This document shows positions 1 through 8,486 of a stretch of 64,000 bases of DNA, in pieces (within the stretch, counting starts at the first letter, position 1; each line of letters begins with the position of its first letter). The notes below the pieces were generated by a model. The model saw only the letters and a program-made list of their open reading frames with translations, ran no database searches and was not told the origin of the DNA. The position numbers and the translations under genes were made by a program. The stretch comes from Eudorina sp. 2006-703-Eu-15. Its lineage: Eukaryota; Chlorophyta; Chlorophyceae; Chlamydomonadales; Volvocaceae. The stretch is from assembly GCA_003117195.1 (NCBI GenBank), contig BDSI01000034.1, positions 1-64,000 of the forward strand. The letters are read 5' to 3'.

Positions 1-184
1 GCGCAACAGTGTGAGAGAGTGAAAGGTTGACATTGGGGGTGTCGTTGATGTTGAAGGGGGATCGGCGTGCATAGATTCACAAAGCCCAAAACGTCGGCAG
101 CCCCGAAACCATCCTGCAGTAAGCGCCGCCGCAGCCGGCGACGGCGGTCACCGTATCGGCACTATGGTAACGATAGTCGCCTCA
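1..184. other. GC-rich flank of the AT-rich bacterial block
   Basis: This is GC-rich sequence typical of the rest of the window, with no supported gene. It changes abruptly to AT-rich DNA near position 185, which marks the left junction of the bacterial-like insert. Confidence 0.5.
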
Positions 185-252
185 AAAGATAATAACAAAT
201 TATAACATTTTATTTTTAATAGCAATTCTAACTAATTGGCTTTTGCCAGGTG

Positions 253-510
253 CTATCTTAAAATCACAGGAGTAACTGTTAAATCTTTTGTTTCCTTTAA
301 AACTTCTTTGCCTTGGACATTTTCCACTTTATAGACAATTAATTGGAAATGTTTCACTTCATTACTATCATTCTTAAGTGTTAAGGCAGCAATCTTCTCG
401 TCTTTATTGATCTTTAATTTTACCGGGGTAATAGTAAAAGATCCATAAGCAAAAGTTGGTAAAATACAAAGAATTAATAAACTTAGCTTAGTATAAAAAC
501 TTTTTTTCAT
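253..510 (-). pseudogene. truncated PapD-like fimbrial/pilus assembly chaperone (bacterial)
   Basis: The 85-residue reading frame begins with a bacterial signal peptide: a Lys-Lys start, a Leu/Ile-rich core, then an Ala-Tyr-Gly cleavage-like site near residue 23. After it comes an immunoglobulin-like N-terminal beta domain: FTITPVKLKINKDEKIAALT and then a KHFQLIVYKVE strand, as in periplasmic chaperones of chaperone-usher pili. Such chaperones are usually about 230-250 residues, so this is only the first third. The frame stops at 253-255. The next bases, read one frame over, still encode a P-G-K-S-Q-L-V-R-I type strand expected next in the family, so a one-base loss broke the gene. An AGAAG ribosome-binding site lies about 5 bases before the ATG. 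Family assignment is by eye. Confidence 0.65.
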
Positions 511-534
511 ATTATCTTCTCACAATTTAATTAT

Positions 535-627
535 TTAAAATGTTACAGTTACTGTTACTGTATCAGTGTAATTACCAATCAATGCAGTTTGATTAGCAGG
601 GATTCTTCCAGGCTTGCATCCTCAAAA
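535..627 (-). pseudogene. C-terminal remnant of spore-coat-U (SCPU)/pilin-like protein
   Basis: The minus frame ending at TAA 537-535 reads PANQTALIGNYTDTVTVTVT then Phe and stop. This is the typical end of SCPU-domain secreted or pilin-like proteins, whose last strand is a YTDTVTVTV-type sequence. Only about 30 residues remain before an in-frame stop near 627. It lies directly upstream of the chaperone start at 510, the order SCPU-chaperone known in archaic chaperone-usher operons. The rest of the gene, and the usher, are not recognisable here. Confidence 0.55.
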
Positions 628-1220
628 AAGAGTTACTACCATTTAAAATTATTAAGAATTTATATTATGGCTAGAAAAAGTATTTTAAAAAATCTCAAAT
701 AAATCATTCTTTGAAATGTTTTACATTTAGCAAAAACCCTATTCGATCAATTTTAGCTATTTTAACTCTAGGAATTGCTACAAATTAAGCAATTTTTTAA
801 TGTTAATTATAAAAAGTATATTGCGCAAACTATCCTCTATCCTTTTATAGCGTTAAGTTTTTGTGCTGACTAGTCGTGTATGGATTACACAGATATTGAA
901 GTTACTATACCCCGGTAATCTCCTTATACATTTCCAAGCAAACGCTCTTTGTAGTAATAAATTTAATATTGGCACCAAAATTATAACATTAATAGAATAA
1001 GAAAGAAACTTCTAACTTTTGATAAAGCAACAAAGACGGACTTATTATCCGAATATAATTCCTCTATTGAAAAAGCCAAATTTCTAAAAATTTATTTTGG
1101 TCAGGGCAAGTACTAGATGATCTGTACGAAGTCAAAAAATCTATGGATAATCCAATTTTGTTCCAGAATGCTGAACTTTTTTCCGTAAATTTTCTGTTAC
1201 TGCATGTTTAGGTAAAGCAA

Positions 1221-1547
1221 TTATATCGACCCCTTCTGGATTGGTTTTAGTAAGTAAAGCTTCTCATAATCATTTAAAATTTGATGAGAAACATGAACTT
1301 TTAAAAGTTTACACCCGTTAAATTTCTCTATACTTCTAAGAGCATCAATTCCATAAACCCCTGATGAGATAGCAATAATTTTATCTTTATCTGAACATTT
1401 AAAGCTTTGAGAAATCTTATCAAGATCTTGATAGTTTACCTCTGCACTACCACATCCGTCTGTCAAGCAGATGATCTCAAAGCAAGCTTGAAGCATCCTT
1501 GTTTTGCCGTGAAACTGTAGTTGTTTGGTCCGTCGGCAGGCATGCAA
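1221..1547 (-). pseudogene. unrecognised bacterial-looking ORF, frameshifted
   Basis: The minus frame has AT-biased codons and a globular-looking sequence (for example KIIAISSGVYGIDALRSIEK). At 1221 it ends in a stop. The alternative frame continues with NPEGVDIIALPKHAVTENLR, so one frameshift probably interrupts a longer gene. The first 20 or so residues (upstream of about 1500) lie in GC-richer DNA and are probably not part of the original protein. I do not recognise the family. Confidence 0.35.
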
Positions 1548-2156
1548 CCCTTCAGTTGCACGCCCGCAGCAGACGTGAACCTCTAAAGTTTGCTATCATA
1601 GTTACATAGCAAATATAAGGCAAAAACAGGGTGCGAAAAAGCCGCGGTGAGACCCGGACTTAAGCCATCGGAACTGGAGAACTCGTTGGCACTCGGTACG
1701 CTATCCCTTTGCATCTTGAAACTTTGATTCAATACATATTGTTGATTTGTATTCATCTGGCAAGACAGAAAGGCAAATCTTGATGTTGGTGGTATCTTGA
1801 TGTTCAAAACTTCAGAACACTATCGAAGTTCAATTTAGCACGCGCCGCCCATTCCTAATCCAAGTATTCATCACGCGACACCTGTTGCAACAAACATGAG
1901 CGCGAGAGGCGTTGGGTGGATGTTGACTCGGGTCCATGGAGACCGCGGAGTTTTATTTTGACCGTTTGTGCGCAAAAGATTTTTTTCAGCCAAACCAAAG
2001 TTACCTTGCAATAGAGGACAATTAATATGACAAACATTGCGAATTAGTTTAGCGGATAATGAACGTTTTGCCGTTACCTACGGACACACGGACACACTGA
2101 CAGGGGCAATCCTAGGGGGCGGGGCCCCCCGAACGCGCTTCGCGCTGGGGCCCCGC
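1548..2156. other. intergenic, no supported gene
   Basis: This is mixed-composition sequence between the bacterial block and the large inverted repeat. Short minus-strand ORFs at 1583-1807 and 1855-2037 have no recognisable motifs. The only clear structure is the GC hairpin at 2118-2157. Confidence 0.4.
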
Positions 2157-2157
2157 C
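2118..2157. repeat. GC-rich hairpin abutting the large inverted repeat
   Basis: The arms GGCGGGGCCCC and GGGGCCCCGCC flank a loop containing a second small palindrome, GCGCTTCGCGC. This compact double palindrome ends exactly where the 1.8-kb inverted repeat begins. Similar short GC palindromes populate volvocine organelle genomes; that comparison is from general knowledge and was not tested here. Confidence 0.7.
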
Positions 2158-3954
2158 CAAAAAAGTTCCAAAGCTTTGTCTGTAATAGTTTAGGACTCAA
2201 TGAATAAATTCAATAGTTTAGGACTCAATGAATAAATTAAAGTCATACAAGTTGTTGGGCTTGTGGGAGCTGGCTTGTGGTCTTGCCGTGGAACCCTGGA
2301 ACCCTCGCGCCAGGCACGCGCCTTGGTACGCCATTCATCCCATGGCGCAATCATGGTCTCATTACTATTTACAAATTGTCGTGCACAGGGTTCACTTTAC
2401 GTCCTTCGTCTAAGAACCTGCCTTCTCATACTGAAAAGCCTACGCTTCTCCGGCAGGAGACAACCTACAGGCACCCAAACCCCAATCTTGCGTTTTCTCC
2501 AATCCAAAAATCTCATAGAAGGTTGTCCCATTCTTCAGAAAATCCTAAAAGGTTGTCCGGGAAACGTAAGATAGCCAGGCTGGTGGTGCTGCGTGGTACT
2601 GAACATGGTACTGCTCGAACTGGCTCGAACTTGGAGAGCTGCTTAAACTTGGAGCGCTGCTTGAACTTGGAGCGCTGCTTGAATCTGGGTCCACTGGGAG
2701 CCCGTTTGCATCAGTTCATACAGTATACTATAGATAACTGTTTGCAACACAGAGCCCGGCGGATATCATGCCCCAGCTTTTGCCAGCTTTGGCAAGTGGA
2801 CACACCCTTCCGCGCCCTGTGGTCGCCGCGGCCTGTGCCTTTGCCTGGCGAGTACAGTGCAGCACCATTGACGCCGCTCTCGCTGCTAGCCAGCCGCGCA
2901 CTCCACCAGCTGCAGCAGCCGACTCGCCGAAGATGGCTGCTTGCTTTACGCGGACCGCTGTCTGCCTAGCGCCTTCACTGCCAAGTCATGAGTTGGGGCA
3001 GCGCCGGCCGGCCGCGTGTGAGCATTTGCTGCAGCCTTGGCTTCCTAAACAAGAAACCCGAGCCATCGAAGCCGTCGTCATCGGGCTCCGAGGCGCTGGC
3101 TTGGGTGCCCGATGACGGCTTCGATGGCTCGGGTTTCTTGTTTAGGAAGCCAAGGCTGCAGCAAATGCTCACACCCGGCCGGCGCTGCCCCAACTCGTGC
3201 CTTGGCAGTGAAGGCGCTAGGCAGACAGCGGACCGCGTTAAGCAAGCAGCCATCTTCGGCGAGTCGGCTGCTGCAGCTGGTGGAGTCCGCGGCTGGCTAG
3301 CAGCGAGAGCGACGTCGATGGTGCTGCGCTGTACTCGCCAGGCAAAGGCACAGGCCGCGGCGACCACAGGGCGCGGAAGGGTGTGTCCACTTGCCAAAGC
3401 TGGCAAAAGCTGGGGCGCGATATCCGCCGGGCTCTGTGTTGCAAACAGTTATCTATAGTATACTGTATGAACTGATGCAAACGGGCTCCCAGTGGACCCA
3501 GATTCAAGCAGCGCTCCAAGTTCAAGCAGCTCTCCAAGCTCTCCAAGTTCGAGCCAGTTCGAGCAGTACCACGTTCAGTACCACGCAGCACCACTAGCCT
3601 GGCTATCTTACGTTTCCCGGACAACCTTTAGGATTTTCTGAAGAATGGGACAACCTTCTATGAGATTTTTGGATTGGAGAAAACGCAAGATTGGGGTTTG
3701 GGTGCTTGTAGGTTGTCTCCTGCCGGAGAAGCGTAGGCTGAGAAGGCAGGTTCTTAGACGAAGGACGTAAAGTGAACCTTGTGCACGACAATTTGTAAAT
3801 GAGACCATGATTGCGCCATGGGACGAATGGCGTACGAAGGCGCGTGCCTGGCGCGAGGGTTCCACGGCAAGACCACAAGCCCAACAACTTGTATGACTTT
3901 AATTTATTCATTGAGTCCTAAACTATTGCAGACAAAGCTTTGGAACTTTTTTGG
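2157..3954. repeat. large near-perfect inverted repeat (foldback/palindrome)
   Basis: The left arm is 2157-3084 and the right arm about 3108-3954, around a spacer of roughly 23 bases. Both ends read CCAAAAAAGTTCCAAAG inward, and the centre pairs AGCCATCGAAGCCGTC with its complement. Arms match along their length with small indels. For example, the left arm has a tandem duplication of a roughly 28-bp unit (2184-2238) that is single in the right arm. ORFs in the two arms are mirror images and carry no recognised domain, so I call none. It could be a foldback transposon, a long-TIR nonautonomous element, or an inverted duplication. No clear target-site duplication is visible. Confidence 0.9.
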
Positions 3955-4088
3955 AGGACTCTTGAGTGACCTGCTCTGATTACCAGAACTTACACTCACC
4001 CTGTGACGTGCATTAGGTAAAGTCCTAGGTAGGCCCGTGCAGTAGAAAACGTAAAGCTGAATGGCACAAACCACTGCGCCGAGACCAA

Positions 4089-5493
4089 GTGCCGGGACAG
4101 CCGGCATGGCCGTGCACAGGCCAGGGCATCGAGCGAGTGGTCCGTTCCAGGCTGCACCGTCTGCTGTTACATGCCGCCCATGTGTTCATCTTGGATACCT
4201 GTGTAGAAGAGACCTCGCAGCGAGGCAGTCGCCGCGTCCCGACGTGGGCAGGTCAGTTACCGACACCGTATCGAGAAGCTGGTTTCAACTGGGTTGGGCA
4301 CGCTTACCCGGGTGTGGCTGGCTTGACGCAGGCCTGCGATCGGGCAAATATCCTTCCCGCTGATGGAGACGAGGACCCCGTCAGGGGCTGGTGGTGTTCG
4401 GTCAAGCAACAACACCAGCAGCAGTGGCAACGCGGTGGGGAGCCACACATGGCTGACGCCCTGCGTGCGGAACATCGTCACGACAGCCGGGCAACGCGGG
4501 CGGGCGCCAACGCTGCACCTGGTCTTCAGCAGTCGTGACGTCAACGGCAACTTGCAGCACCACTTCGAGACGGTCCCTGTTTTGCCAGCCGTGGCCGACA
4601 ACCCGCAGGTGCGCAGCGCTGTGCGCAGATAGCCGCCGGGCCTACTGGGACCTAGGCGGATGCAAGGGGGGAGGCCTCCAAGGTGCAGCGGGCGTCGTCA
4701 TGAGGCTGTGGCCACATACTGCCACATGCGGTCATGCTTACACGCGCACAGCCGAACATGTGACGGGTCAGGTTTGCCTGATTGGTAGTTGCCTGACTGG
4801 TTGCAGTGGGTCGGGGTCCCTTGAAACCAACGGATGCGAGTTGTGCTGGTTGCCGCGTTGGGTTGGGCCCCGCAGAGATGGACCGAATTCGCGACCCACG
4901 TGCGCAACAGCGGCGCCAACGGACTCGTGCTCGTGAGACCCATCGCCTCCCCCGAGCATCACTGCGTCTACGCTGCAACAGGAACGCAGGCCCAGGCGGC
5001 GTCCCAGCCCGCACCGGACGCCTGCACGACGACGGAAACGCCGGCGATGGATGCTACCTGCGCCTCCTGCGCAACCGCCGCGGCCGCTGCCTGCTCCCCT
5101 GTCGCGGGTTGTCCGCCCGCGGCTGCTAGCGAGGTGGTTGAAGGTCAGGTGGGGACGTGCTGTGAGCCGGGTGAGGTGACCGCACCCGTGCCTCGGGCGG
5201 AGGCGCTGCTGAGTGAACGCGGGGCAGGGGCGGGTGTGCTGATGGCGGCCCTGAGGCCTCAGGGCCCAACCACACCGCAATCGGGTGTGGACAGCGGCGC
5301 GACCCAGTACTATGGCCTGGTGGTGCAGGGCAACCAGAGCAGCGTGTCGGACGGCTGCTGGGTGCTGAAGACGACGCGCAGCGACTCGGTCGATGGCGCG
5401 GGGCTGTGCAGCTGTACGCACTTCTCCCTGACGCGCGTGTGCCTGGGACAGCCCCTCTACACGCAGCTGCGCGATGCCTGGCTGGTACAATGA
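4089..5493 (+). pseudogene. fragments of an unrecognised, probably broken, spliced protein gene
   Basis: Three plus-strand stretches look coding but do not join cleanly. The first is about 4250-4400 (GFNWVGHAYPGVAGL, then an acidic GDEDPVRGWWC). The second is about 4400-4608, one frame over, with an Asn/Ser-rich linker, then HTWLTPCVRNIVTTAGQ and LHLVFSSRDVNGNLQHHFE, ending at a possible GT donor. The third is 4834-5493, a Cys/Ala/Thr-rich region ending in CSCTHFSLTRVCLGQPLYTQ and LRDAWLVQ before a stop. Cys-rich composition suggests an extracellular protein. The frame change near 4400 and lack of good splice sites suggest a degraded copy. I do not recognise the family. Confidence 0.35.
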
Positions 5494-8486
5494 GCGACGG
5501 GAGTATTTCGGATGGGCACGGGGCTGATTGGCGCTGGGCTGCGCTGTATTTCGTGATCCGTGAGATTGTGGGTGCCCAGACACGTCGCGCGCGGGTTTGA
5601 AGGGATGTGGTTGGCCGGACGGAGAACAACATTATGCGCTTCGTTTATTTTTTGTCTGGTAAAGTATGCCGCGTATTACTGTTTGGACGTAGATGACGCA
5701 GGACGTCCCACATGGCACGTGGAGTGGTTTCGGGCGATGGCGACGGGGTTTGAACGCTGCTTGTTACACATTCATGGCAAGCGTCGTTATGTTTTCTGTA
5801 CCATATTGTTGAGATTCAAGGTATGGCGACAGACGGGTTGCGACGAGCGCCGCTCGCGTGCATCTGGGGGGAGTGCGCACTTGTGCGGTGTATCCGTGTG
5901 TCGGCCAGGCGCTGGTGACGTGCACCCTTGCCATTCCTTGTGTTAGATGTTATGTCGGTGCAGGTTGTGTTTGTGTGTGTTTTTGTGTGTGTGGTATTGA
6001 TATTCGTTTTCCAGGTATTGCATGACGGCGCAGTTTGCCGGTCTTCATTTTCAAGAAATTCCTTAGAGGAGCAAATCCTGTAGCTGGGTGAAACGAGAGG
6101 GAACAGTGTTAAGGGATCATCACATCCCGTGGAGTGCCTTCGTCCAGTAGGGAGACGTCAAGGGCTGTTCTGTGGGTGACGCAGTGGCGCAGATGTTTCC
6201 GTGCTTGAGCATGAGGGTGGAGGGGTTCCTAACGCCGCGCGGCAGTTCCTAATCGTGAATGAGATTTTCGGATGTCGTGGAGTCCGGAGCGGCTGCGGGC
6301 GCGGCATCTTCGGGCATGTGCCGGCTGCCCGGCTCCATGTCTTATAAGAGGCGCGAGGCGCTTCGAGCATTGCGTGCTATGCGTTCCTTTGGTGGAATAC
6401 ATACGGTTTTGTTAGGGCCGTGCCCCGGCGTTCCCCGGCCCCCGTTGTAGAAGACGCTGCACGGATCACCGGATGGATAGGTGTTTTGGTCAGCAGCGGG
6501 GCAGCTGGGTTGTCACGATGGAGTAAGTTGCACATGAAAGCCAGGACTGACACGACCGTAACTTCGACGGCGTGCACCAGCAGCCATGCTGCAGGGGCAC
6601 GTCGGCCGCAGGCGGTGCATGGACATGCACTCGGATCCGGTCGGCGATAGTTGTAACTGTCGTGCAGACTGTGGGGGCTGTGCGGGCTCGGAACATAAAT
6701 ATCACGAGAGCTGTCCATGGGTTGCTCGCTCAGCCCTGTTTGTCCGCTGCCCTAGCTGAGGAGTCACGGAGCATAGGCTCGCGAAAGCCTACCACTGGAT
6801 TCCCTACCTGCAACTGGTCCTGCCCGCGCAAGCGAGACACACCGCCATTGCTGACAGTAGCTGTGCTGAATGCCAGGCATCGCCGCGCCGTTCAGGGACG
6901 GCGACTGGTCCCTCCTCTTATCCTGTCACGTTACATGACCCGTGGCTGTCTCTATCGCTCAGAAGCAAGGCAATGAGCTCACGCTTCGGTCTTGGAGAGA
7001 AAGAGAACAACCTCGAGCTTCGCTCGCGTTGTCACATAAATTAGCAGCCCAAACGACCGTACGATCTCCTGCCGTACAACCACCAGTACATCATAACCAA
7101 CCAACCTGCTCGGGAACCGCAACGGGACAAAGCACCAACGGTGCCTGACAATGGCCATTACGTCCGAAGTGCGCTTGCTTAGGACAGCCGGGCGTTTCGA
7201 TGTCACACCCACAAGCGCAGTCATCACACTGCTGCCGGCGGGCACCTGCACGGCAACGGAAACCTTGTGCGGCAACACTGGTTACACTGCCATGGCTTTC
7301 TCTCGCGATGTCCATTAAAGGGTGGCACGGCAAAAGTCACACTAAAGACAAGTGATGTTACAGTGGACCCGCGGGTCATCGGTGACAACCGCAGCCTCCT
7401 GAACACCACACTCCGGAAATGAAACCGCGCCACCTTGGCGCACTATGCCGGACACGTACACGCCATACGTGCGCGGCCCGATGCCTTGCCGATGGTAAGC
7501 CTGAAGGCCTCACATCGGTCGTTGCACCCACCCGAAGATCGACCCTGCTGGCAGCCCTCTGGCAGCGGCACCGCCATGCTAGCCGGCGATTCCATGCTGC
7601 ATTCCCCGTCCAAGACCCGAGTAATCAGCGACAGCCAGTGAATCCTCATCAGTGTGGACCCGTGTTGCCAATCTTCCGCTCCCCGCCTATCCTATACCTA
7701 TTCTATCTACCGTATTCACAACTCCACACTGACGGCACAGTATGACATCAATGGCCTACAAGCGACAACTGCGTGTATCTCAGAAGCTAGTCCAAAATCT
7801 CAACACGTCCTGCGCGTCCCCCTCCACTGATTCGACCTTGAGTGCACACCGTATGCCACCGTATACCAGCTGCCACCAGCCCCACCCCTCCCCGCGCCAT
7901 ATCGCTGTCTTTGGATGCTCGGCTGTGCACAAACAGCGTTCATTTCCTCTACGCCCCAAATACTGCAACGCAACCGCCGCCGCTCATAGGTTCGGTTGCA
8001 CGGTTGGGTGCTATCGCGCCTTGATGGGCAGCAGAGCGGCCCGGGGCTGACCAACCCCACAAATGCCCAACCAACCAGAGTGAGGCCCCAGGGCTGTAAT
8101 TCAAATCTGGACAGCGTTTTCCCTGTCTTGCGTATATGACTACAGGCGTACAGGGCGCTCTGTTGTGTCGAACATGTAAAACGCTTTCAACAGCGCAACC
8201 GGCGCAAGTCTCAATGAACTGGTGTCAGAGCGTGCCCGCTTTCCCTCCCGCTCCAGACGGCCGCCCTTGCCTCGCTCCACATGGTAGCCCTCCAAAGCGG
8301 ACAACAACGACACAGGGCCGATGCCCTTCAGGGCGGTCTCTACTGCCGGTCAACAACAGGCAGTGCCGGCCCCCTCCTCCGACCTCCCCTGCGGCACCGA
8401 CCCCGCAACTCCGCCAGCCCGTCGTGAACGCTGCGGCGCTTGCGGCCCACACCGTCGCCGCAGCGCTGCGGCTGGCGTATCACATA
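5494..8486. other. intergenic, no supported gene
   Basis: Short ORFs occur on both strands, but none has a convincing domain, splice pattern or codon bias. It includes one copy of a dispersed repeat (7354-7442) and is downstream of the minus-strand BRO1-domain gene, so part may be its 3' UTR. Confidence 0.4.
7354..7442 (+). repeat. dispersed repeat A, copy 1
   Basis: The segment begins GATGTTACAGTGGACCCGCG and continues with GGTCATCGGTGACA, a CTCCGGAAATGAA-like stretch and CGCCACCTTGGCGC. The same order recurs at 23245-23345 inside an HCP intron, so it is a dispersed element fragment. Confidence 0.6.

Larger units (their letters stand above)
185..1500. other. AT-rich block of bacterial origin (decayed insert)
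   Basis: About 1.3 kb of strongly AT-rich DNA sits between GC-rich flanks. On the minus strand it holds, in order, the tail of a spore-coat-U/pilin-like gene, a Shine-Dalgarno-like AGAAG, and the start of a secreted pilus chaperone. A further bacterial-looking ORF lies near the right edge (1221-1547). All readable frames are truncated or frameshifted. Codon use is AT-biased, unlike every algal gene in the window. This fits a fragment of an AT-rich bacterium, for example an intracellular endosymbiont, integrated and decaying in the nuclear genome. An assembly chimera is the alternative. Confidence 0.65.

Noticed and set aside
1221..1547. Assignment of the ORF to the ELM1/DUF1022 family
   Set aside because: Only a vague resemblance near the start; the family's characteristic motifs could not be confirmed by eye.
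2277..3911. ORFs within the palindrome arms (for example 230 residues at 2277-2969)
   Set aside because: Mirror-image frames in both arms, no domain, and different lengths because of indels.
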